Of a DNA stretch of 64,000 nt, positions 38,121 through 50,271 are shown one piece after another. Numbering within the stretch: the first letter of the stretch is position 1; each line of letters begins with the position of its first letter. The position numbers and the translations under genes are program-made. Location: contig JAAOOA010000006.1 in NCBI GenBank assembly GCA_012861695.1, positions 28,253,811 to 28,317,810 of the forward strand, written 5' to 3'. Under the pieces are notes generated by a model. It was not told the DNA's origin, did no database searches, and worked only from the letters and a program-made list of their open reading frames with translations. The DNA comes from Trematomus loennbergii (taxonomy: Eukaryota > Chordata > Actinopteri > Perciformes > Nototheniidae).

Positions 38121-38896
38121 CTAGAACTTTAACATCTGTAATTCTTGTCAAAAAAAAAAAAGACCTGACTATTTATCGTCCTAAACATGCGATATGAATT
38201 AAATAACTTTGTAATAATAATTTAATAATAATTCATGGTATTGATTTTAGCGCTTTTCCAAGTACAATTAACATTATTTCCAATAACATTATATTAATCC
38301 ATTCATATGAACCAAAGAAGTTCAGGAAAAATAGTTTTAATTAGGTTTTAGAGAGTATTCAATCCAATTTCATACAGAAATAGGATTATAATATAGATAG
38401 AATAACAGTCAAAGCATAACTGTTTCTAAGGTCTGCAGGCATTATATATTTGCCGCCGTATGAGGTTGCAAGGACAGAAGGAATTGTGAGAATGTCTTTA
38501 TGGAGTTTCACCCGCAATGAAAGGCTTACTTTTAGACCACCATGTGACAAAGTGAAATCGATATAGGGACGAATGTAAAAATAGTTTACAAAGCAGATTT
38601 TCTGCTCAGTGTAGAGACGTGTAGTAAAATCCAAAAGCACGCCTCTTAATTTCATGCAGAGGATGAAAGGCCATTTAGCCTTTATTGGCTATTATTTTAC
38701 AAGGTTAAACAAATGCTTTATTCAATGCGTTGAACAAATGATATGCTGCCTTCTGAAAGTCTATAATAACGTAATAGGACAACCACACAGTCCATATCAC
38801 TGTATCCCTCACAATGGCTTCAAAAGCATTACACATTGTGCTGTGAAAGTGCTTAAAATATAATAATAACAGGTAAATAATTACATGATATGATGC
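38121..38896. other. AT-rich intergenic DNA
   Basis: No gene or clear repeat is seen. Confidence 0.45.
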
Positions 38897-39610
38897 AGAG
38901 GTGTGGACCCGAGTCATGTCATGTGAAAGTAATAGGTCAAAATGAAAAATGTTGTGAGCTTAGAGTCGACTCCACACAAAACAGAATTTCCCCTAGGGAG
39001 ATTAATAAAGGTTAATTCTTCTTAAATAAAAAAAAGACTTTCAACCCAACTTGGACCTTAACACCAATGACTCGGGCCTTTACTTGGACTTGAGCCTTTT
39101 GACTTGAAAATACCCTCTACCAAGCCCAATGAGAACAAATTGCATTCGAAAAGTGTTCCACAAATAAATGAATTTCCCTTTATTGCGTGAATCAACTGAC
39201 ATTATAGCTTTTAATTCCCAGCAGAGATGCAAGTTGTTTGATGCGACAGCATACATTGAAGTTGCAGAAAAGAGCGATAAAGAAACTAACATTTACTGAA
39301 TGCTAGTTGGAAGCCAATGACACCGAAGATAATTTCATTTAAAACGAATTGCAGGGTGCAAAACCTGACACTTCATAACTTGTTTAGGACTCAAAAATGA
39401 AAGACTTTGAATGGGTCAGTCTCGACTAAGGACTTTACTTGGAATAACTTGACTAATCAGTCTTGACTTGAGAACTAACTTTGGACAATTCAGGATTTCA
39501 CATGGGATTAGTCAGTCTTGATTTTGGACTAATCAATCTTGACTTGGCACAACTTGAATTGGGAATATTAAATCTTGAATTTGGATTTACAAAACAATTA
39601 CATCCCTACT
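38897..39610. repeat. GACTTGGACT-type dispersed repeat relic
   Basis: It begins GAGGTGTGGACCCGAGTCAT and later carries many degenerate copies of GACTTGGACTTGA-like words (39.06-39.12 and 39.42-39.59 kb). I recognise this as a teleost repeat whose sequence cycles through Gly-Leu-Asp-like words. The 89-residue frame at 39.48 kb is a translation of it. Confidence 0.6.
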
Positions 39611-40022
39611 CTGAAATGAACATTAGTGGATTCAGTATATTTACATTTACTGCGACAGCATGTAAACTATCACTATGGGAACCATCAGAGAGACTCCTGC
39701 CTTGTTTAATATTGAACGGATTCTTGCCAACACAAGGTCTGCATTTCTAACGTCTGTTTACGCGATATGTAGAGTCTTGTCTCTCATGTTTCTTGCATTG
39801 TCCTGCATCTAGTATGTAAGCGTGTTCGGACTCATTATTAGTGGTCAGTACGCTCTGCTCTGGATTAAGATAAACAAATGCCTGTAATTGTATTGTTCCT
39901 GCGGAATGAGGCAATTTTAATTCTGGTCATTCACACATATGACCAGTCTCTCCTTTCATAAGTTATATTGAATTTCGCCGGCTGAATGGTGTCTTTGCTC
40001 GCCGCCCGCATTCATCCAATAA

Positions 40023-40041
40023 CCCCCCCCCCCCCCCCCCC
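40023..40041. repeat. Poly-C tract (19 bases)
   Basis: Nineteen uninterrupted C at the edge of a non-repetitive block. Length is likely to be unreliable in sequencing. Confidence 0.95.
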
Positions 40042-40960
40042 AGTGTTAGCTTTTGAGATTTGTGAGGGGAATGATTTTCATCTGCAAACAAACTGCTGCT
40101 CTTGATAGGATTCCTCAGTCGGCCCGGCCTGAGTTTTGTTATTAAGCAACCTAAAATGACACAGTCTGCGGGGGGGCCTGCCAGTGGAAAGATGCTGTCC
40201 ATTAGCTGTCAACAATGACCACTGGGTCTACCCTCCCATGGGACTGGCAAGCAAGGCATCGTCTCATCCTGAGTCTGGCTGAGAGATCACACAGGCTCCA
40301 TTGTCTCAAGCAGCCTTGGGTTTTATTGTAGCAGCGCCTCTGGGAAAGGACGAGCCTTCACGTCTGTGGTCTGTAAAAAGAATGGGCTTTCTCCAGGCTA
40401 AGGCCATGAAAACTGTAAGGGATGAATCTAGAGGAACACAGAGAGGCTACGGAGTAGATTTGGAATAGGGGCACCCCTCCTTAGACGAGCTCGGAGTCCC
40501 CATCCAGACCTCCCTCTCCCTCTCCCAGTGCTGACCTCCCTTCTCCACCTCTGTTTAATAATGCCTGGGCCTTGGTCATTATTTTGGGCAGATGGAGATG
40601 GGGGCAGGCAGTGAAAGGAGCTGGTGTCACTCCTGAGGAGAGGATGGTAGGGATGACAGAGAAGAAAAAGCGAATCAGAGAAAAGATCAAAAGCAGAAGC
40701 TCGCCTTTCACTTGCCTGAAAGCGCTAAAGAGGATAAGGAACGATCGGGCCCGGGGTCTCCTGTCCTCTCTGGCAATTAGACTCAGCTGATGGAGAGAAA
40801 GGCGTGAATGGCAGGGTTCAAGGCCCTCTCTAGGACTCACACAACGGGAAGGAGTTTTTTCCCCGACGCCTCCTTTATCTTCCTCTCCTTTCAGAGTGTC
40901 AGAAATGCAGCTGAAATATCTCTCCAAAAAGACAGCACAATCCCCAATGCCAAACCTTAA
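40042..40960. promoter_or_regulatory. Candidate conserved non-coding block
   Basis: About 900 bases of balanced, non-repetitive, GC-richer sequence with no sustained reading frame. Of all intergenic islands here it looks the least eroded by repeats. Candidate enhancer in the nr2f2-mctp2 interval, on composition and position only. Confidence 0.3.
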
Positions 40961-42026
40961 TCACGGTGGCTGATGAGATTGAGAAGGAGGGGGGCTGTTT
41001 GAGAGAAAACACACATTCTTTTCACAATTCATCTTTACACTTTATATGAGGCCAGGATTCAAGGGAGGTGTATTCGGTTTATATGCAATCACTAAATTGA
41101 ACAAAGTAAAGTCCATATTTTTTTATGAGACTAGGGGACATATCGTGTCCTGGGTATAAGTTCCAATAAACAGCTATATCTCATTAAGTTTTAAAATGTG
41201 TTACAGAACATTGCAGGGCTGAACAAAATCAAAACTGTTTATATGCATATTAATATTTAAATAAAGATAACATGAAGAAAGGTAGATTAAAAGATGCTTA
41301 AGTTGAATCAAACTAATTTAATGAAAAGGCATAATAATTAATTTGCATGCATCATTAAACAGATGTTACTGCGTTCCCCGAGGGGGGGGGGGGGGGGGGG
41401 GGGCAGCCATGATGATTTTGTACAATAGAACCGACTGTTTCATGCAATTTAGTATTCATTTTTTCTGACTAGAGAGCTGTCTTGGGCACGGCCGCAGCAA
41501 CATGTCCCACAGGAACCTATTAACATCTTCTACATATGCAAGAGTTTCAATAGGCCGTCTATCATCCTCACAGAGGGACACGCAGCTTTTTCTACAACTT
41601 TAACAGCTTGTCATAAAAAGCGCACCGGGTATTTCAATTACGCAGGTCATGAAAGAACAAAGGGACAGTATTTGGGTCACACACATTTAATTTGAACATA
41701 TACACTTTGGTAAAGCTGGCTTAAAAGCCATTTCTAATCCACAGAAATATAAAACCACCTGAGCAAAGTGTAGCTAAGGATGTGGCACACAAAAAAGATC
41801 AAAATAGATGTCTTTGGGGGATTAATCCCCGCTTAAAAAGCAGGTTTGTCTGTGGAGTCCTCCCTTCAGAGGTTTGTTCAGGCCTAGCAGTGTAGACACC
41901 AACCCATAATCCTCCTGCAGACACACCTGTAGAGGAGAGTAAAGACCCTGGACTGAACTGAGTCAAACATCAAGCTTCAAGGAGTCTCTCCACAGCAGCT
42001 CCACAGCCTCCAGACCGACCCTGAAG
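40961..42026. other. Intergenic DNA and presumed 5' flank of the hatching-enzyme pseudogene
   Basis: No gene. A 22-base poly-G tract lies at 41382-41403. The last 100 bases before 42027 are C-rich and resemble a short 5' UTR. A TATAAAA word lies at about 41.75 kb, too far upstream to be assigned with confidence. Confidence 0.45.
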
Positions 42027-42105
42027 ATGACTCCCTCTGCCAGCCTGCTGCTGCTGCTCCTGCTCGGCCTCTCTCAGGCACTTCCTCTCCAGGAGGAAGG
42101 AATCG

Positions 42106-42137
<32 letters not shown>

Positions 42138-42554
42138 GATGAAGAGGACACTGTCGACATCACCACCAGGATTTTGACCTCCAACAACGCCACAGATGAG
42201 ATCCTGCTGGAAGGAGACCTGGTGGCTCCCAAAACCAGAAACGCCATGTGCCAAGTGCTGGTCCCAGAGCTGCCTGTGGAAGAAAGGCTCCAACGGCTTG
42301 GTGACGATCCCCTTCATCACGAGCAGTCAATTCACCAGCTTGGAGAGACAGAAGATCACCTACGCTATGAATGCCTTCCACAGCAAGACCTGCCTCCGCT
42401 TCGTCCCCCGTCGGAACCAGTACGACTACATCAGCATTGAGAACAAGGGCGGATGTTACTCCTCTCTGGGCAAAACAGGAGGCAGACAGGTGCTCTCTCT
42501 CAACAGGCGGGGCTGCGTCTACCATGGCACCATCCAGCACAGATCAACCGCGCT
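42027..42554 (+). pseudogene. Hatching-enzyme (HCE-type astacin) pseudogene, truncated
   Basis: The working protein is a secreted zinc metalloprotease of hatching glands that swells and softens the egg envelope. Seen here: a signal peptide MTPSASLLLLLLLGLSQALP, a Glu-rich propeptide coded by a GAA repeat, the pro-region end LLEGDLVAPKTRNAM, and, in the next frame, the catalytic-domain start CWSQSCLWKKGSNGLVTIPF, then NQYDYISIENKGGCYSSLG and RGCVYHGTIQH. The first break is four surplus bases (TGCC, 42249-42252) just after the NAM at the propeptide-mature junction. The second is a missing base at 42540/42541, at the first His of the zinc-binding motif. From 42555 a transposable element follows, so the rest of the zinc site and about half the catalytic domain are gone. 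No intron interrupts the visible part, as in HCE genes of many euteleosts. Confidence 0.9.
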
Positions 42555-43643
42555 CAGGGGCCTCATTTATAAAGCCTTGCGTAGGATTGACGTGGGAAGG
42601 TTGCTTACGTAGGACAAAGCAAATAAATACGCACAGACATTTTCCGATTCATAAAAGACTGCTTACCGGCGTAGGACTTGCGTATGGCACATCCTACGCC
42701 GATTTCCCTTTATAAATCACAATCAACTCGAAATGCGGCGCAGCTTTTGCGGGCTTCACGTAACGCCCATATTTGCCTATAAATAGTCAAAGAAACGCCC
42801 ATTCATTAATTCATTTTGACTGACTGCATGAAGAAGATCGCAGGAAATGACGACAGAACAGCTAAAAAAGACATCTCACACCGTGTCAGATTTAGGTTAT
42901 TTTGGGGAGGTCGAGATAAATCATATTGTTTGGTGGAGGCAGTTTGAACATGCAGCATGGAGGTCGGATCGTCACCAAAATAAATAAATAAGTGGTCCGA
43001 AAAAGGTTAATGACAAAAAAAATACACATAGCCTAACCTTCCTCAGGCAGTGTGTTTGTCCCGGGGACAGGAGACACCCCTTGAGGAGAAACTGTAAGAA
43101 ACTAGAAAATGCATTTCCTGCAGAAAATGCGTGCGAATGCTGTAAACTGTGAACATTTGTGGCTGAATTTAGCTGAAAATGCAGAAAAAGCTGAATATGT
43201 TATTAGCTGAATGGTAGCTGCTTTTAGCTACAAAAATGCAGAAAAAGCTTAATATTTAAAAGAAAAGGTTTAAAAAAAGGTATAAACAACAACATGTATA
43301 GCCTTGATGTCCTGAAATAGCTGAATAATGTAATAGTTGAATGGTTTCTGCAGCTGAAAATAGGCTGAAGGAGTTAAATATCAGATGTAAGTAGTAGTGA
43401 ATGAATTTGTATTAAGATGAGAAAAGAAAGTAAAAAGGCTTGGGAAAGCAGCAGAATATTTGAACTGCAAACTTTTGAACTAACTTGATGGTGAATTATA
43501 TGTCGCCATGGCAATGGCATTTGATGACACCCCATAATACGCTTAGATGTGTTGATGGCTGCATCGTTACCAAACCTGTGAAGTTTTGGGCCATTTGAGC
43601 ATTTTTACTGAAGTTATGAGAAAACCGTGTTCATGGTGAGCAT

Positions 43644-44557
43644 CAGAGATGGGGTCGTTACCATAAAAAAGTAATATATTACACTACTTCGTTACTCTCT
43701 ACATAAAGTAACTCGTTACTTTACTCGTTACTTACTCGTTACTTTACTTGTTACTTTACTCGCAGGGCCGTCCCGCCCCTCCCTACAGGCAGATCACGCA
43801 GACTGCTAAAGTTTCAAATGTTCTCTTTAGTTCAGTTTCCATTGTCGCATAAGACTGATCCAGATAGCTCTGACTATGGCTGTCCTCTGTCTCCTGCTAT
43901 CTGTATTTTGCGCAGTATATCTCTGAACGATGCGATGGTGATTCCACTGTGCAAATGGGCAACATTACCTCTACTATGAAGGATGCTACAAGCCTGTCCA
44001 TCTCTGCTTTGGTTACCGGTCCTCCAAATTCTAATTGTTGCTGCTTCGGTCGGCGGCGGCGCACTCACAACATCCTCACTCTGGGTTTGGGGGTCCTTAG
44101 CTATTAGCTTCACCTTAGCATGTGTTCTTTGCAGGTGTTTGTTGAGGTTTGACGTGGTGTTTGCAGCAGTGTATAACAGCTTCTGGCCTGGACACAGTTT
44201 GCACCTCACCGTCACATTCCTGTCTATTCTTCGAACGAACTCAAAATAATGGGCATACCTCCACCCCTCGAAAGTTATCGCTGACTCTGCCATGTTTATG
44301 CAGCACTGCACGTGGAGATGTGGACGCGCAAGTCGCGCAGATTACGTACATATAAACCTGCGGCGGAAACCCCTCTTGTCTGTCAGTGTGATTATGACTG
44401 ATTTTATAAAAGTAACGAAGTAACGCGTGTCGGGGCAATGTTACTAACTGTAGTGTGATTACTGAAATAAAAGTAACGCGTTACACTACTCCGTTACCGA
44501 CAAAAGTAATATTATTACAGTAACGCGTTACTTTGTAACGCATTACACCCAACTCTG
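43644..44557. mobile_element. hAT element with BED-finger gene remnant, perfect TSD
   Basis: The left end begins CAGAGATGGGGTCGTTACC and the right end closes TTACACCCAACTCTG. GTGAGCAT flanks both sides (43636-43643 and 44558-44565), a perfect 8-bp duplication. Subterminal repeats of CGTTACTTTACTCGTTAC type near both ends are typical of this fish hAT group. The 914-base element is an internally deleted derivative. It keeps the 5' part of a transposase on - and a foreign 50-base piece at 43764-43812 that matches the left end of the 30.0-kb MITE. Confidence 0.93.
43874..44311 (-). pseudogene. hAT transposase N-terminal fragment, BED zinc finger
   Basis: An open frame of 145 residues, with a likely start at MAESAITFEGW (44293). 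It carries a BED-type finger: VRCKLCPGQKLLY, then SNLNKHLQRTHAKV, giving C-X2-C and H-X4-H. In hAT transposases this finger binds the element's ends. The catalytic RNase-H-like part and the dimerisation region are missing through internal deletion, so it cannot move the element. Its 5' end points to the right terminal repeat, as expected. Confidence 0.85.
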
Positions 44558-44710
44558 GTGAGCATTGTGTTGCCATGGCAACGGCATTTGAAGAAATCTC
44601 AAAACTGTCCCGTAGATGTCTTCACGGCTGGACTGTTAGCACACATGTGAAGTTTGAGCACTTTTTGAACATTTTCATAGGAGTTATACATTACATTAGG
44701 AGGTTACATT

Positions 44711-44985
44711 ACTCTCTCTCTTCTCTTGATCGCCCTCTCTCTTCTCTTGATCACCCTCTCAATCTTCTATCACCCTCTCTCTCTTCTCTTGATCGCCCTC
44801 TCTCTCTTCTGTTGATCGCCCTCTCACTCTTCTCTCTCTTCTCTTGCTCGCCCTCTCTCTCTTCTCTTGATCGCCCTCTCTCTTCTCTTGATCGCCCTCT
44901 CTCTCTCCTCTTGATCGCCCTCTCTCTCCTCTTCATCGCCCTCTCTCTCTTCTCTTCATCGCCCTCTCTCTCTTCTTTGAAGGCA
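44711..44985. repeat. CT-rich minisatellite, ~20-22 bp unit
   Basis: About a dozen units of CTCTCTCTTCTCTTGATCGC with variable CT number and occasional substitutions (TTCATCGCC, TTGCTCGCC). The 154-residue Ser-Leu-rich and 107-residue Arg-Glu-rich frames over it are repeat translations. Confidence 0.9.
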
Positions 44986-46063
44986 TCTCCCATGACTTCA
45001 ATGTTAAAAAAAGAGTTTAAAAAGCTGAATATTGAATAAAAGTAAACATATTTAAAAAATTGAAGGTTTCCCATCGATTCCTGAAAAGGCTGAATAGTTT
45101 AATATTTGAATGGTTTCTGTAGCTGAAAATAAGCTGAAGTTATGGAGAGCCAAAGTATTGGCTGACATAAGGGGAATAAAGATTTGAAGTACTATAGTGG
45201 AATGCTGTGGCACATCATTCGCACTAATGATCGGGGAATCCCTCCGGAGTGGAGTGATGACGACTGGATCTGAATAATTTGTTTGTATTTGGTGGTTTGT
45301 GTTCCAGCTGTCGATCAGCAACTATATATCCATAATCCACCATGTTAAAGGAAATACAACTAATGTGTTGTGTTATATTAGCTGTACAATTTACCACATA
45401 TGGTGTTCTTAGTTTCCATACCTCCTGTGTTTTACGAGCGACTTATCAAGTCTTGGCAAACGGCATAAAACATGATTAAACATGATAGTATATAAAACCA
45501 TGCTCGTACAACCTATAGAAATGCAAAACGGTGTCAGTTTAAAGTAATTCTGTCCTTCTGTTTACCGCATCATTTATGAAAATACATTTCTTAACAAGAG
45601 AACATAATCGAGGGGTGAGCAATAACATTTCCGTATTTATTATTTCTCCAAGTTATGTTTTTGTGTGCACTGAGGAGACTCAAACAGGCGTTTGTTTAAT
45701 CATTTTAATATTGGCTTTAATCAATTTGTGAAAATGAATTCTTCATATATGATTCATGAGAGGTAACATTTTATTCATGGTATTATTTCCACATATTTCT
45801 CTCCATTCTTCCTTCTGCCAACGGTGTCGCAGTTTCTCGTCTCTCCCGTTGTTGTGCTTAGTGCGTAGGCTACGCATGGGTCAGAGTTTGGTGGAGGGCC
45901 GCACATTTTCCCGTCAAGTTTGTTTTCTATAAATTGCAAACATTGCGTAGAAACTGGCGTACGCCATCTTTAGAGTGTACGCACCGTTTATAAATGAGGC
46001 CCTGAGCATGGCGCACAAGGAAGACTGTGTAAAAACAAGCAGCATACATGCAGATATTTGAAA

Positions 46064-46186
46064 TGCTAGCTTAAGGAAATGGCTACATGGTTGAAATTGT
46101 TAGCTAAAAGTAATGACTAAATGTAGAAATAGTTAGCTAAAAGTAATGACTAAATGTAGAAATAGTTAGCGAAAAGTAACGGCTTA
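46064..46186. repeat. 34-bp minisatellite, part 1
   Basis: About 3-4 units of the family TAGTTAGCTAAAAGTAATGG with CTAAATG and TTGAAA or GTAGAAA words. The array is split from part 2 by a MITE inserted at 46187. Confidence 0.85.
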
Positions 46187-46568
46187 AAGGTGGGGTAGGT
46201 AAGTTTGAGAAACCGGCTCGAGATACACTTTTTGTTATATTCCATGGAATGCTCTTAACATCCCGATAGCAATGAATATCTTAAGAGCTTTGACAAAAAA
46301 TCCATAAAAAAAATGTCATCTGTGGAAGCCGTAGTACTGTAAAAGCACGAGCATCATTTTAGCCGGCCAGGCTAAAATGATTGGATGGCCTACCTGCCTG
46401 TCAGCCTTCCATCTGTGCACAAAGTTATCTCGTGCCCTCATTGATCATGTGCGCGTTCGTGTGTGTTGGAGGAGGGGCTCTGTAAGGAAGTGGCAGATTT
46501 TTTCCGGCTGTGTATTTTCAATTCTAGCGCACTCGAGCTGGTTTCTCCAAAATTACCTACCCCACCTT
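46187..46568. mobile_element. TA-flanked MITE inside a minisatellite
   Basis: The left end AAGGTGGGGTAGGTAAGTTT and the right end AATTACCTACCCCACCTT are inverted copies, flanked by TA on both sides (46185-46186 and 46569-46570). The ends continue with GAGAAACC / GGTTTCTC. The 382-base element has no coding capacity. A TA duplication suggests a Tc1/mariner-type mobiliser, but the ends are not diagnostic. I recall this repeat as widespread in fish. Confidence 0.85.
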
Positions 46569-46570
46569 TA

Positions 46571-46937
46571 TGGTTGTTATAGTTAGCTAAAAGTAAAGGC
46601 TACATGTAGAAATAGTGAGCTAAAAGTAATGGCTAAATGGTTGAAATAGTGAGCTAAAAGTAATGCCTAAATGGTTGAAATAGTGAGCTAAATGTAATGG
46701 CTAAATGTTTAAATAGTTTGCTAAAAGTAATGGCTAAATGGTTGAAATAGTTAGCTAAAAGTAATGGCTAAATGGTTGAAATAGTTAGCTAAAAGTAATG
46801 GCTAAATGGTTGAAATAGTTTGCTAAAAGTAATGGCTAAATGGTTGAAATAGTTAGCTAAAAGTAATGGCTAAATGGTTGAAATAGTTTGCTAAAAGTAA
46901 TGGCTAAATGGTTGAAATAGTGAGCTAAATGTAATGG
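46571..46937. repeat. 34-bp minisatellite, part 2
   Basis: About 11 units of TTGAAATAGTTAGCTAAAAG plus TAATGGCTAAATGG, with alternation of AGTTAGC, AGTGAGC and AGTTTGC. Later units are nearly identical while those beside the MITE are diverged, which fits ongoing unit turnover away from the insertion. Confidence 0.93.
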
Positions 46938-47781
46938 TTTTAACCGGTTTTAACTCGTCTTTTATCAACAATTTCCAAAACATTTCTCCTCTATAGGCTA
47001 TTACTTTCTTTTCTTTTTTTTACTCTAATTGTAGTTTTATCCTTTGTTCAACAATGTTTAATGTTAATAATGAGCTTGATTTTGACCATGTGGACCCCCC
47101 ACCACTCTCCACAGTGTGAACAATCCTTCAGGGAGTCTAGGTCCAGGTAAATCACGGGCGAAGTGTGTACTTGCTGGGTTGCTGCCCAGAGGCTGTGGGG
47201 CGACTGTGTTGTCCCGGAGCAGGCCAACATCAAAGCCCTTGATCCAGAAGAGCCTGAGGCTACCAACAGCCGACAGCTCTGATTGTCAGCGGAGATTCAA
47301 AAATATTTTGTGTGAGAGAACACAGTGATTTCTCACAAAGTTAATGCAAATATAAGCTCAATAAGAAAATGTGTGGCGACACATCTTACCCATATATGAA
47401 AGTGGCCTTCAAACTAAGCGGTAAATTAGGGACATACACCCTCAAATCTATGTTTTGGCGACAACTGATAATGGTTATATTATAGGCTTATACATTTTAA
47501 GCGGAGGTTTAATGACAATTATAGTCATTCTTGAAATTCAATGCACTAGCTGCACCAGCCAAAGTTTGAGGGTGAAGTGTTATATTTAAAACAAATTGAG
47601 CCAGAACCAACAAACTAACCAGTCCTTCTGCCAGTGTTGAAACGGCTTCCTGCTGATTTGCACTTTGCTCACTTGCAATATTTTATGTTGGTAACTAGTT
47701 AAACATCATGTTCCCAATAAGTTCCCTCCATGCCATCTCCTATGCTTGACACAGAAATTCTGGGTGTAGTAATAAATGTGT
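46938..47781. other. Intergenic DNA without a gene
   Basis: No gene. A GC-richer patch at 47.09-47.29 kb has overlapping short frames on both strands without family features. Confidence 0.45.
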
Positions 47782-47783
47782 TA

Positions 47784-48251
47784 AAGGTCCCATGTCATGG
47801 CCATTTCTACTGATTTCCGGCTCGGCGACACAGCGAGAACAAGCGAAACTCATCCTGAGCACACACAAACACTCACAGCCGAAGTAAAAACAATAAGTGA
47901 GGCTTGATATTGAGTAAGAAAAAGGTTATAACGCTGTGAGAATGGGTCTGCGGAGAGCATTTCTGCGCGATCCCATCTCGTCTATTACCAACGTTCAGGG
48001 AGCTCTATGCAAGTCAATGGGGACTCCCTGTTAGTTAGCCAAGGGATCCTGGTGTGTGAGGTGCTCCGCGGACTGGTCCAAAATGAGAACTCTCCAACGA
48101 GGCGTTTTGGGGCAGCATAGACAGGTCTTTTCTGTGTTAGAGTTTTACTCGCTACAGGGTGCTTTGACTCTGCAGACCATTTACATGCATAAAAACCTTC
48201 ATAACACACAAGGGGATGGGTAATAACCAGAAAAGCATGACATGGGCCCTT
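47784..48251. mobile_element. TA-flanked MITE (AAGGTCCCATGTCATG ends)
   Basis: The left end AAGGTCCCATGTCATGGCC and the right end GCATGACATGGGCCCTT are inverted copies with TA on both sides (47782-47783 and 48252-48253). It is 468 bases, GC-richer than the flanks, with no coding capacity. The ends are familiar from a common fish MITE. A long (CA)n tract follows 18 bases downstream. Confidence 0.82.
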
Positions 48252-48269
48252 TAATAAAGACCATAAAGA

Positions 48270-49850
<1,581 letters not shown>

Positions 49851-50271
49851 TACGGTGGCCCTGATGGTCGAAACACAACATTTTTCAAAGATAAACATTT
49901 TTGAAAACACGAGATTTAAAAAAACACAGCAGCAATGGAGAAAAACAACAACATTTCCTATAACCGAAACATGTAGGCACGTATTGGACATGGATTCCTC
50001 AAAAAGTTACAAAAAGCGTTAACTCTTCAGCAAACGTAATCAAATAGCCACCACTGGGCATTATGAGATATGTGGGCCAGTCTTTGCCCTAAATAAGAAG
50101 TATCCTCCTTTGCTTAGACTGACAGACGCATCTAATCAGCAAAGAGGAATCCATTTCAAAGACCTACCTCCCTTTTCCCGTTTGTGTTCATGTTGTTGGG
50201 TTTTCTGAATTGTGGTTGTGTTTTGTAAAATGTTTTGTAAAATGTTGTTATTGACTTTCAGGGCCAGCGTA
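49851..50271. mobile_element. Small relative of the foldback element
   Basis: The left end TACGGTGGCCCTGA and the right end TCAGGGCCAGCGTA are inverted copies with one mismatch, and they match the ends of the 24.8-kb foldback element (TACGGTGGCCCGGAA). Inside are AACACAACATTTTTCAAA and GTTTTGTAAAATGTTTTGTA, decayed versions of the 20-base array unit. The 421-base element lies within 600 bases of the mctp2 stop codon. Outside bases (GTATGG and ATATGT) agree at four of six positions, a weak trace of a 6-bp duplication. Confidence 0.75.

Larger units (their letters stand above)
42555..46004. mobile_element. 3.4-kb TIR element inserted in the hatching-enzyme copy
   Basis: The left end CAGGGGCCTCATTTATAAA and the right end TTTATAAATGAGGCCCTG are inverted copies. 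Both ends continue with related GCGTA-rich words (TTGCGTAGGATTGACG left, GCGTACGCCATCTTT-type right). The CAGGG start is hAT-like, but the 8 bases outside (ACCGCGCT and AGCATGGC) do not match, so no target duplication supports a class. The inverted similarity even extends outside to GCTCAG. The interior holds a complete smaller hAT element, a minisatellite and no intact transposase. Confidence 0.75.

Noticed and set aside
41970..42540. Minus-strand frames over the hatching-enzyme copy
   Set aside because: They are the complement of the poly-Glu and catalytic coding sequence. The plus-strand homology is unambiguous.
44575..45074. Ser-Leu-rich 154-residue frame and Arg-Glu-rich 107-residue frame
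   Set aside because: Both strands of a CT-rich minisatellite are open. The amino-acid bias is that of the repeat.
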